A stretch of DNA of 50,580 nt from Polyangiaceae bacterium (lineage in GTDB: Bacteria; Myxococcota_A; Polyangia; Polyangiales; Polyangiaceae). The position numbers were made by a program, and so were the translations under genes. Positions 16,141 through 22,925 of the stretch are shown piece after piece. Numbering within the stretch: position 1 is the stretch's first letter; every line of letters starts with the position of its first letter. The stretch covers positions 1-50,580 of the forward strand of contig JAQSWN010000017.1 in NCBI GenBank assembly GCA_029266615.1. Direction: 5' to 3'. A model generated the notes under the pieces. It saw only the letters and a list, made by a program, of their open reading frames with translations. It was not told the origin of the DNA and made no database searches.

Positions 16141-17390
16141 TGGTGGTAGACGAGGCGCGCCGCGCGACGGAGCGCGTGGCGCGCGAAAGCTACGGTCGCA
16201 TTCTCGCCTTCTTAGCGGCCCGCACGCGCGACGTGGCCGGCGCGGAAGACGCGCTGAGCGACGCCTTCGCGGCGGCGCTGCGCACGTGGCCGACCGAAGG
16301 CGTGCCGCAGAATCCCGACGCGTGGCTCCTGACGGCTGCCCGCCGGCGGCAGACGGACGCAGCGCGTCACCAGCAAGTGCAACACGCCGGGCAGGAGCAC
16401 CTGCAGCTGATTGGAGACGAGCTCGAGGCTATGGCCCACGAACCGAACGCAGTTCCCGACCGGCGGCTCGTGCTGATGTTCGCCTGCGCGCACCCCGCGA
16501 TCGAGCCGAGTATGCGCACGCCTCTCATTCTGCAAACCATCCTCGGTTTGACTTCGGAAGACATCGCGGTCGCCTTCTTGGTGCCGCGGAAGACGATGGG
16601 CCAGCGCCTCGTGCGAGCGAAGACACGCATCCGCGACGCGGGCATCCCCCTCCGCATGCCCGACGCGCAAGAGCTGCCGGAGCGATTGGCAGCGGTGCTC
16701 GACGCCACTTACGCCGCCTATACCAAGGGTTGGAACGAAGTCGCGGACGATGCTCTCCCGGAGCTGGCCGACGAAGCGATTTGGCTCGGCAGGCTGATTG
16801 TCTCCCTGCTGCCGAACGAGCCCGAGGCCAAAGGTATGTTGGCGCTGATGCTGTACACCACCGCCCGCGCTGCCGCGCGACGCGACACCACGGGCGCCTT
16901 CGTGCCGCTCGAAGAGCAAGACGCGAGCCTGTGGGACGAGTCACTGATTGCGCGGGCCGAAGAGCTCCTGCGCCAAGCCAACGCCGGGGGGCCGAGCGGT
17001 CGCTACCAGATCGAAGCCGCCATTCAATCCGCGCACGTGACACGGCGCCTGACCGGCCACTCCAATTGGCCTGCAGTCGTCGCACTCTACGACTACCTGC
17101 TCACGCTGACCGGCTCACCCGTCGTCGTCCTCAACCGCGCCGTCGCCCGCGCGGAGCTCCACGGGCCGCACGCCGCTCTCGCCGACCTAGCCCCCCTCGA
17201 AGCCGACCCGCGCCTCCAGTCCTACCAGCCATTTTGGGCCGCAAAGGGCCACCTGCTCGCGCGCGCCGGCGAAACCGCCGCCGCCACCGAAGCCCTCACC
17301 GTCGCCATTGGCCTCTCGACTGACGAAGCCGCCAAAGCCTACCTCAAGACCCGAGTCGCGGCCCTGAACGCCAACCGAGTCACTCACTGA
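16140..17390 (+). CDS. ECF42-type sigma factor with C-terminal TPR-like domain
   Basis: A 416-residue RNA polymerase sigma factor. Sigma-2 region (VARESYGRILAFLAARTRDVAGAEDALSDAFAAAL) with an NPDAWLL motif, then sigma-4 with GLTSEDIAVAFLVPRKTMGQRLVRAKTRI, then a long helical TPR-like C-terminal domain (about 190-416). That extension, and the adjacent DGPF gene, are the hallmarks of group ECF42 (COG4941). ATG 16140 overlaps the DGPF stop by one base. No anti-sigma gene is near, as usual in ECF42, where the C-terminal domain controls activity. It probably directs transcription of its own operon. Confidence 0.95.
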   Translation: MVVDEARRATERVARESYGRILAFLAARTRDVAGAEDALSDAFAAALRTWPTEGVPQNPDAWLLTAARRRQTDAARHQQVQHAGQEHLQLIGDELEAMAHEPNAVPDRRLVLMFACAHPAIEPSMRTPLILQTILGLTSEDIAVAFLVPRKTMGQRLVRAKTRIRDAGIPLRMPDAQELPERLAAVLDATYAAYTKGWNEVADDALPELADEAIWLGRLIVSLLPNEPEAKGMLALMLYTTARAAARRDTTGAFVPLEEQDASLWDESLIARAEELLRQANAGGPSGRYQIEAAIQSAHVTRRLTGHSNWPAVVALYDYLLTLTGSPVVVLNRAVARAELHGPHAALADLAPLEADPRLQSYQPFWAAKGHLLARAGETAAATEALTVAIGLSTDEAAKAYLKTRVAALNANRVTH

Positions 17391-17404
17391 CCCAATCGTT
17401 AGCC

Positions 17405-17710
17405 GTGTCCCAAAGCTTCTCCGAATTGCCGCTGCACGACGCTTCGCTGCACGCGCTCACCTTCGATTGGGTGAGCGCAAGGCTAATCGTTAGGCTTTCA
17501 GTGTTCTTTGCAGAAGGCACTGACGCAGCCCCCACAGAGCTCATCTTTCACGGGGTCACGTGGGTTGACGTGCCGCGAGAGAACCCGTGGGGACCATCTG
17601 CCTTCGTCAACTCGCCGTCCTTCGAACCACCCGATGTTCACGTACTGGAAATGCAGTCTGGTGACGTGATCAAGGTGCGGGCTGAAGCCTTCGACCTGGC
17701 TCGAACGTAG
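17405..17710 (+). CDS. Hypothetical cassette protein (cassette 10, after the interruption)
   Basis: GTG 17405 follows a core-like GTTAGCC (17398-17404) that fits a decayed R' box and marks where cassette sequence resumes. The 101-residue protein begins FSELPLHDASLHALTFDW and is beta-rich, like small LHD-type proteins often found in cassettes and near polymorphic toxins; I cannot name a family. The stop is 5 bp before an attC relic. The gap to the sigma gene is only 14 bp. Confidence 0.65.
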   Translation: MSQSFSELPLHDASLHALTFDWVSARLIVRLSVFFAEGTDAAPTELIFHGVTWVDVPRENPWGPSAFVNSPSFEPPDVHVLEMQSGDVIKVRAEAFDLART

Positions 17711-17714
17711 CGCC

Positions 17715-17801
17715 GCCCGGCGAGCCGTTGAAGCAGGCGGCCAGGCCTCGTCGCGATCGTCGCCGCCTCCCTCTCGCCCGTCTGAAGTACCACGGCTCGC
17801 C
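17715..17801 (+). repeat. attC-10 relic (5' half)
   Basis: Aligned with attC-1 to -8: R'' mutated to GCCCGGC (17715-17721), then GAGCCGTTGAAG, GGCGGCC and TCTCGCCCG...GAAGTACCACGGCTCGC. It stops at the apical stem and joins the next gene fragment. L' and R' are missing. Confidence 0.75.
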
Positions 17802-17957
17802 GTGTATCGCGAGACACGCGAGATTCGTTATGCGCTCGTGGGGAACGCGCCTCTCATCGTGAACAAGCACACCGGTGAGCTCCGGCCAACCGGGACCGCC
17901 CAACCGAAAGGGTACTACATCGACCGATACGAGCGGATGCTCAAGCCAGGGTTATGA
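17802..17957 (+). pseudogene. 5'-truncated YrhB/Imm35-like immunity fragment
   Basis: 51 codons ending in TGA encode a C-terminal piece with IRYALVGNAPLIVNKHTG, then GTAQPKGYYIDRYERM. The GNAPxIV-x-TG-x-x-x-x-TGTA-x-P-x-x-YI-x-x-YE pattern is that of YrhB/Imm35-type immunity proteins. The N-terminal half is absent: the frame joins directly to the middle of an attC. A deletion between an attC and this cassette explains both truncations. The family call rests on the motif only. Confidence 0.65.
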
Positions 17958-18100
17958 GTATCTTCCCTTCGCGGGCGAGCTCGCCGCGCTATCACCAGAC
18001 GGTGCCGGATATCGCCTTCAGACCGCCTACGTGAGCGAACCGTCCAGGATGGACACCGGTTCACTCGACATTCTTACCTGGGGTCGACGACTCACGCTCC

Positions 18101-18280
18101 TGCGCCGACTTGAGTAGCTGCTCGGGGCAGGTGAGAGAATGCGTCGCGTCCGGTGTGGCCGACTCGAACTGTCCCGCCGTCACCTATGTGGCTCTCGGTA
18201 AGAAGTGCGACCCCAATGAGCCGATCCCACCGGGTGCCAACCAGTTCGAAGGGTGCATCAACCGTTGCTCCACACTATGA
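18101..18280 (+). pseudogene. Remnant of a small Cys-rich exported protein
   Basis: A frame without a start codon ends at TGA 18278-18280 and carries six closely spaced cysteines: SCADLSSCSG, RECVASG, SNCPAV, KKCDPNE and EGCINRCSTL. Even cysteine spacing suggests a disulphide-rich secreted domain. The 5' end is broken by a stop upstream (near 18030). The stretch 17958-18100 shows no supportable gene. Low-to-moderate confidence that this was a cassette gene. Confidence 0.4.
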
Positions 18281-18361
18281 CCGCTCTCACACAGAGGCGC
18301 CCCAACGCGGCCCAAGCCAGACACCGCGAGCCCACGTCTCATGCCGCGGGTAGCGAGCGCC

Positions 18362-18483
18362 GTCCAAAGGGGCCGCTCAAAAAGGTGGCAGTGCCTCGTG
18401 GCGACCAGGAACGCCGCCCTCTCGCCACCTGATGCCCGTCCAGTATCCTGAGGCGGCCGCTGCTGAATAGCGGTACGTTGTGG
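18362..18483 (+). repeat. attC-11 relic (full length, decayed)
   Basis: Aligns end to end with the family: R'' drifted to GTCCAAA (18362-18368), L'' region GGCCGCT, CCTCGTGGCGACC, then CTCGCCACCTGA, GAGGCGGCCGCTGCT, L' AATAGCGG and R' GTTGTGG (18477-18483). The apical stem is lost. About 122 bp. Confidence 0.75.
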
Positions 18484-18498
18484 GGCAAAGAGAATGTC

Positions 18499-19074
18499 AT
18501 GGCGTGGACTATTCAAAGTTGGTCTGCCGAACGCGGCATCGGGACAATCGCCTCGCCACATTTCGGACCAGTTCCGTTCGACGCCCGGGCGAACGTCGAT
18601 CACGTGCTGGACTTCCTGGTCGGCGAGCCCGTGCTCGTTGAGCTAGGGGGCACGGCTCCGAACTTCGAAGTACTCATCGTTCGACCGGCATCCCAACGCC
18701 AGCCGAGTGGGACACGTTGGGCACCATTCGACGCGATAAACGGTCGTTTTGACGATGCAAGGGTCGAGGAACAATCCGCCCAGGCGGTGCAGTTTTGGCT
18801 CGGGGATTGTTGCGAGTACTGCACCCCCGACGCCGTTCGGCTTCGTTTCGATGGCGTCACCGCCGTCGTCGGTCTCGACGGCGATCTCGGGTTTAGCGAT
18901 CCGCTGTTCCGTCTGGCTTCACCTGACGAAGTTCAATCCAATTCGCTAAACGTCAATTCAGACCACCACGCGTTTTGCGTCGTGACTTCCCACGGCCAAG
19001 GGCCAGACGGCCCACCAGTCTTCATCGTCGCGCAGTCCGCCGTGATCTTGCAGCCTTCAACAATCGTAGACTGA
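18499..19074 (+). CDS. Cassette protein with cold-shock-like N-terminus (cassette 11)
   Basis: ATG 18499 (after AGAGA) gives 191 residues. The first ~60 read like a cold-shock/S1-type barrel: WTIQSWSAERGIGTIASPHFGPVPFDARANVDHVLDF followed by GEPVLVEL. The classic RNP motifs (KGFGFI, VFVHF) are not conserved, so nucleic-acid binding is uncertain. The remaining ~130 residues contain a Cys pair (GDCCEYC) and no known domain. Similar N-terminal barrels occur in uncharacterised myxobacterial proteins. It lies between two decayed attC sites. Confidence 0.65.
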   Translation: MAWTIQSWSAERGIGTIASPHFGPVPFDARANVDHVLDFLVGEPVLVELGGTAPNFEVLIVRPASQRQPSGTRWAPFDAINGRFDDARVEEQSAQAVQFWLGDCCEYCTPDAVRLRFDGVTAVVGLDGDLGFSDPLFRLASPDEVQSNSLNVNSDHHAFCVVTSHGQGPDGPPVFIVAQSAVILQPSTIVD

Positions 19075-19092
19075 TCCAGACCAGCGGACGCT

Positions 19093-19218
19093 GCCCAACA
19101 AGCCATTTCTGCAGCCCGCGTGGTCATGGCTTGCGCCGTCTCGTCTCGTCTCGCTCCTCCCCACCTGACGCCTCCGCGTTTGCTGCTGCGGCCGGTACTC
19201 GACCAAGGTACGTTGCGC
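19093..19218 (+). repeat. attC-12, decayed
   Basis: R'' GCCCAAC (19093-19099), left arm AAGCCATTTCTGCAG, right arm GTTTGCTGCTGCGGCC with an altered L' and R' GTTGCGC (19212-19218). 126 bp; the middle is shortened and the apical stem gone. Confidence 0.7.
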
Positions 19219-19404
19219 GCCCGTGCGTGGACGAACTCGAGCTCTTAGCCTGCGTGCACGGCAGCAACGCGACGGGGACGACGGCGCCAGCTCCGAAGAG
19301 CTGTTTGCCGACCAGGAGCGCCTCGGACACCGCTTACCCGACCAGCCGAGCCGAAACGAATTCTGCACGCAGCCGCTGGGCTCCGCCGCTGGGCAACGCC
19401 GCGC
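19219..19404 (+). other. Cassette remnant without a clear gene
   Basis: 186 bp between two attC-like sites, the size of a small cassette. Two frames stay open, but neither has a sensible start near the left core or a stop before the next attC. I call it a degraded cassette. Confidence 0.35.
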
Positions 19405-19528
19405 CGCCAACAAGCGGACCAGTCGGCCACACCTCGTCGTGACCTAAAAGGGCCTGCATCTCGCGTGGTGGACTACCACTGGCTCAGTCGTTCGCACCTG
19501 TCGCTTCGTCGTTTGCTGATTGTTGGCG
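19405..19528 (+). repeat. attC-13, diverged
   Basis: R'' CGCCAAC (19405-19411) and R' GTTGGCG (19522-19528) both depart from the family but remain complementary to each other. Between them are CCACACCTCGTCGTGACC and a remnant of the apical stem (GTGGTGGACTACCAC). The right arm with L' has been deleted. 124 bp. Confidence 0.65.
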
Positions 19529-19973
19529 GGCATCACGAACCGCGGATATTCGGCGAAGCTCACCGGTGAAGAGCGCGGGGCGTGCATGCCGCAGTGGCCG
19601 TCGCGAGCGAGCGCGGACGCGCATGTGGGCGGCCTTCCAGGCGACCCTGCCGCCTCCGAGCCAGACTGCTGCGTCACCTCTGCCTTCCGAGCCCGGTAGC
19701 GGGCCTGGCACATGGCATGTGTCGAGCGACCTCGAGCGCACGCGGGGGCTCTGACCGTTCATTGCTAAAGGACCATCGCCTTCTCGCGCGGCTCTATGGA
19801 ACTGCGCGGGTGCGCAGGAGGATGCTCGATGCCAAAAAGCGCGGATGAGGGCGGTGAAGGAGTCTGATCGCCGTCCGCGATCTTCACCAGATATCCGCGG
19901 AGCGGGGAGGACGCGCACACCTTCTGCGCTAGGCTGCTCGGGTAAACTGGACTCGGTAGGTGATCGCCCAGTC
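19529..19973 (+). other. 445 bp with no supportable gene
   Basis: Short overlapping frames occur on both strands, but none has a good start, ribosome site or family pattern. Position after an attC suggests decayed cassette material. The lipoprotein gene at 19974 may be the surviving part of this cassette. Confidence 0.35.
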
Positions 19974-20273
19974 ATGTGCCTCACACGACCACAATCCCTT
20001 TACCTCGTGGCGATGCTGATTCTGTCTTGCGCGAAGAAGGACCTGCGCGGACAGTCGACTCCGTCTGCGGATGGCCACACTTACCTGGTGATCGCCGAAT
20101 CCCCTGGTTGCGCCAGCTCCGTCGTGGACGGCAAGCCGTGGCCTCACGCAATGGGTGTACCGGGCGCGGTGCCGGCTGGACGACGCCAACTCTCGTGCGC
20201 GGATGGGTCGAACGAGATCCAGTTCGAAGCGAAGCGTGGGCAAACGTTTCGGTTCGACTATTGGGGGCCATGA
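19974..20273 (+). CDS. Small lipoprotein (cassette)
   Basis: ATG 19974 gives 99 residues with a short signal MCLTRPQSLYLVAMLILSC and lipobox LILSC followed by AKK. The mature part has two further Cys and ends FRFDYWGP. The open frame extends upstream to 19845, but that part lacks protein-like character. The layout (signal, short beta-rich domain) is that of small outer-membrane lipoproteins; the family is unknown. It is followed by an attC relic. Confidence 0.6.
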   Translation: MCLTRPQSLYLVAMLILSCAKKDLRGQSTPSADGHTYLVIAESPGCASSVVDGKPWPHAMGVPGAVPAGRRQLSCADGSNEIQFEAKRGQTFRFDYWGP

Positions 20274-20284
20274 GACCCGGACGA

Positions 20285-20419
20285 CGTGAGCCGGGCCTCG
20301 TTGCGACTCGAACGCTCTCGGACTTCCCCCCGTGCTGGTGACCGCGGGCTCGGCCGCTGCCACCTCATACATTGTGACTTTCCAGGTGCGGCCGTAGTTG
20401 AACGGCGATAGCACGGGAC
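20285..20419 (+). repeat. attC-14 relic
   Basis: Right half is recognisable: GTGACCGCGGGCTCGGCCGCTGCCACCTCA, CAGGTGCGGCCGTAG, L' AACGGC and a lost R' (AGCACGGGA). The left arm matches weakly (GCCTCGTTGCGAC) and R'' cannot be placed. Confidence 0.6.
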
Positions 20420-20427
20420 CAGCTACG

Positions 20428-20925
20428 ATGATGACGGCGATTTCAGCAAATGACGTTTCCGACCTAGCTCGCGCCGAGGTTGCTCGGATTTTGGACCCGG
20501 TCGTTCGAGGCGCCTTGGCCAGTCGACTCATCGCTCCGGAGATACATCTGCGAGACTGGGACTACGGGAGTCCGGGTGAGCAATACCCGTGCTGGACGGT
20601 GTTGACCGATCCGTTCTCTGACGCCGCTATCGTCTACTCTCGCCACGGCCACGGCCCGGGGAACCCCTGGGGATTGGCTACGCTCTCGGATCGCTGGTTC
20701 GGTGTGGACTCAGGCTGGTTCCTACGACTGGAGGACGCCTTCGTTGAATCGTGCCTGGCAGAACCCCTTCTAATCTGGAACGTAATCGCCCCCGATGGCA
20801 GGGTGGTGCACCGCTCGCTGCCAATGAAAGAAGCACTCGCGCGCCGCGAGGCGCTGGACGCGGAGTTTGCCGAGACGACTCACCACGTCGTGTACCGCAG
20901 CCTTCCATCCGGCGGGGTCCCGTAG
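20428..20925 (+). CDS. Hypothetical cassette protein
   Basis: ATG 20428 gives 165 residues; a second ATG follows at once. The protein is acidic and soluble, with WTVLTDPFSDAAIVYSRHGHGPGNPWGL and GVDSGWFLRLEDAFVES. This resembles small immunity or housekeeping-associated proteins of unknown function. It is bounded by attC relics on both sides, so it is a cassette gene. Confidence 0.65.
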   Translation: MMTAISANDVSDLARAEVARILDPVVRGALASRLIAPEIHLRDWDYGSPGEQYPCWTVLTDPFSDAAIVYSRHGHGPGNPWGLATLSDRWFGVDSGWFLRLEDAFVESCLAEPLLIWNVIAPDGRVVHRSLPMKEALARREALDAEFAETTHHVVYRSLPSGGVP

Positions 20926-21015
20926 TTGCGGAGATGTCGCCGAGCTCAGCAGCTCCAGCCGACCTGCCCGACGGTAACCTTACGGCAGCTCAACGGCGGC
21001 TGCCTAAACGGACGC
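20926..21015 (+). repeat. attC-15 relic
   Basis: Only the right arm is clear (CGGCAGCTCAACGGCGGC with L' AACGGC). The core position reads GCCTAAACGG, so R' is lost, and the left half has drifted beyond alignment. Confidence 0.45.
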
Positions 21016-21738
21016 ATGCCATCCAACCACGTCCAGCTTTCACATCCTACGATGCGAGGTGGCGCGAACGCGGAGTCGCTCATCCAAGCGCAGCGACGCG
21101 CGCTAGACCTCATTCCGCTCGAAATTAGGTCTCACCTGGACGTCTTGCGAGCACCAGCCTGGAGGCCACTTCAGCCGGGCGATCCAGGCCTTGAGGAGAT
21201 CTCGACTTCGCCACGCAATGGTCTCGACTACTTCAACAGCGCTGGCGCGGACGCGCCCTCATACTATTGGCAGGTTTTCGGTCCCCGCTCGGTCGAGTCC
21301 ATCTTGGCGGAGGTGGACGCCCGGGCGTCCGGCGAGACCGAGCTCAGGCTCTGGATCCCCGAACATCTTAGTCTGCGTCAACAGGAAGTAAGGCCCGACC
21401 TTGCCGGGCTGTTGTCGTCGACCGCCTCCTGGGTGTGGGCCTCCTTCCGGCAGGGTTTGAGCAGCACCCCGGCGGTCGTGTTCATCGCTACACATCGGCC
21501 TAATCGAGCGCTGCCCAACGAGCAGATCTTCAGCTCGACTTTCGGGCGGCAGGGGACTTCCTGTCCCCGGGTTTCTCCGAACGCGCCTTGCGCTTGCCGC
21601 GGGCGATCTCCGTCTCCAGTGCGTCGAACTTGCGCTGCCAGAAGGAGCGAAACTGATCGAGCCATTGCGCGGCTTCCTCCAGTCGGCGCGAGTCGATGGC
21701 GTAGAGGCGCCGTTGCCCGTCGATTCGAACGGTGGTGA
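21016..21738 (+). CDS. Hypothetical cassette protein, C-terminus lost at the array edge
   Basis: ATG 21016 follows an attC relic. About 165 residues look genuine: LIQAQRRALDLIPLEIRSHLDVLRAP... with SYYWQVFGPRSVESILAEVDAR and ...VWASFRQGLSSTPAVVFIATHRP. The frame then runs through an R'' box GCCCAAC (21513-21519) and on antisense over arsR until 21738. The natural stop is gone, or a small frameshift hides it: a TAA at 21501 lies in another frame. The meaningful part ends near 21510. Function unknown. Confidence 0.5.
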   Translation: MPSNHVQLSHPTMRGGANAESLIQAQRRALDLIPLEIRSHLDVLRAPAWRPLQPGDPGLEEISTSPRNGLDYFNSAGADAPSYYWQVFGPRSVESILAEVDARASGETELRLWIPEHLSLRQQEVRPDLAGLLSSTASWVWASFRQGLSSTPAVVFIATHRPNRALPNEQIFSSTFGRQGTSCPRVSPNAPCACRGRSPSPVRRTCAARRSETDRAIARLPPVGASRWRRGAVARRFERW

Positions 21739-21904
21739 AGCCTGCTTCGCGCAGGACCTTGAGATGCTGGGATACGGCCGGCTGGGAGATCCCGAATTCG
21801 CGGTTCACCACCTCGACCACTGCGCCCGAAGCTCTTTCGCCGCTGATGAGCAACTCGAGGATGCGTCTGCGGACGGGATCACCCAAAATGTCCAGCGCAT
21901 GCAT
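21530..21904 (-). CDS. ArsR-family winged-helix regulator
   Basis: A 124-residue repressor-type protein: ALDILGDPVRRRILELLISGERA, recognition helix ISQPAVSQHLKVLREAGFTTVR and wing DGQRRLYAID, then a basic tail. No cysteine metal site is seen, so it belongs to the non-metal ArsR branch commonly paired with SRPBCC proteins. Its ATG overlaps the stop of the upstream SRPBCC gene by one base (TGATG), so the two are co-translated. It marks the end of the integron. Confidence 0.93.
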   Translation of the reverse strand: MHALDILGDPVRRRILELLISGERASGAVVEVVNREFGISQPAVSQHLKVLREAGFTTVRIDGQRRLYAIDSRRLEEAAQWLDQFRSFWQRKFDALETEIARGKRKARSEKPGDRKSPAARKSS

Positions 21905-22548
21905 CAGTGCGCCGGGAGCTTACTGTAGAAGGTGCAAGCCCTTGCCGCCTTCTTCATCGCCTTCGCCTCACGCTCGCCATGGGCGACCTCGGCGCGCCCC
22001 CAGGCCTGAGTCGCCCGCTTCAAGTAGTCCTTCCCCTCGGCGGTCAGGCGCCAACGCTCGATGTCGTCGATCGTGGGGACGCCGGACCGAATGCTCTGGT
22101 CAAGCGCCAGTAGCCACAGCTCCCAACCGACCCCGGCCGCGCCTGCGCCGTACCACGACCAGTAGAGCCGATCGAAGAGGCGCCGCGACAGGATGTGCTC
22201 CACCTTGAGGAGCGTTCCGCCGTCGGACGGTGAGAGGTGGGCGTGAACCCAGCCTATGTCCCCATACATTTTCCACGTCACGGCCAGCATCTGCGGCGGG
22301 TTGCACGCAGTGACCTCGCCGTTGGCATTGCCCTTGATTCGGAAACTGCCGCCGAGGCACAGATCTCCGGAGACAAAGCCGAACCAGCGTGCCAGTCGCT
22401 CCGGCTGAGTGATCGCGTCCCAGAGGTCCTCCGGTGAGGTCGCGAAGGTCCGGCTTGCCGACACGACGCGGCGCGCCTTTCCCTCATGGTCGCGCTCGCT
22501 AACCTCGCGGTTTACTGCGCCAATCTGAGTCATCACGTCGACGATCAT
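21904..22548 (-). CDS. SRPBCC / AHSA1-family protein
   Basis: ATG 22548 is chosen because GGAGG lies 7 nt upstream; an in-frame ATG at 22560 is less well placed. 214 residues: N-terminal START-like fold with RRVVSASRTFATSPEDLWDAITQPERLARWF, a GNANGEVTACNPPQMLAVTW strand and a C-terminal helix (SWYGAGAAGVGWELWLLALD). AHSA1-type proteins bind hydrophobic ligands. The gene order SRPBCC-ArsR on one transcript is widespread, and this pair often accompanies VOC, DoxX and YCII genes like those at 14267-16140. Confidence 0.93.
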   Translation of the reverse strand: MIVDVMTQIGAVNREVSERDHEGKARRVVSASRTFATSPEDLWDAITQPERLARWFGFVSGDLCLGGSFRIKGNANGEVTACNPPQMLAVTWKMYGDIGWVHAHLSPSDGGTLLKVEHILSRRLFDRLYWSWYGAGAAGVGWELWLLALDQSIRSGVPTIDDIERWRLTAEGKDYLKRATQAWGRAEVAHGEREAKAMKKAARACTFYSKLPAH

Positions 22549-22739
22549 GCAGTCCTCCATGCTGGGGGAGTGATCCGACTTGTATCAGCCAGAACTAATA
22601 TAAGGCAACGCTTATTCGTCTCGCGTGGGTCTTGGCTGGGGGCGCGCCGTGGAACCGGCGTCTTCGCGGAGGGTGGAGGGAGGGCTCGCGCGTCGCCCAC
22701 TGCTGCGCTCGGTTTCCTACGGCGGCCTGGCGGCGACGC

Positions 22740-22913
22740 GCAATCGGCAAGCGCTTGACGCGCGCCGTCGAGGAATGGGCAATCGAGTCGGGAGCATCGT
22801 GGATTGAGCTCAACATCTACGCGTTCGACGACGAAGCGCGGCGTTTCTATGAGTCGCTAGGATACGTGCCATTGTCCACGAAGCTGCGGAAACCGGGCCG
22901 CCTCGGGGCGTAG
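22740..22913 (+). pseudogene. GNAT acetyltransferase remnant (C-terminal third)
   Basis: The last 57 codons read AIGKRLTRAVEEWAIESGA followed by IELNIYAFDDEARRFYESLGY and end KLRKPGRLGA. This is motif A end to motif B of a GNAT fold. Upstream in the same frame the sequence is Arg/Trp-rich and not GNAT-like; the start of the acetyl-CoA site and motifs C/D are absent. Probably a truncated remnant. Confidence 0.7.
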
Positions 22914-22925
22914 GTCAGTCGCAGA

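Noticed and set aside
15422..17323. Plus-strand frames of 125 and 430 codons over the DoxX, YCII and sigma genes
   Set aside because: They are Arg/Ala/Pro-rich shadows in another frame; the DoxX-like, DGPF and ECF42 proteins have clear family patterns in the true frames.
17489..17495. A perfect core GTTAGGC as an attC or attI site
   Set aside because: It lies within the cassette protein coding region, has no partner R'' or L boxes at the right distance, and is probably chance.
17875..18117. 80-codon plus-strand frame beginning MSSGQPG
   Set aside because: It overlaps the immunity-like remnant in another frame and has no good start or motif.
19845..19973. Upstream extension of the small lipoprotein frame
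   Set aside because: The extra 43 residues would mask the signal peptide; ATG 19974 gives a proper lipobox.
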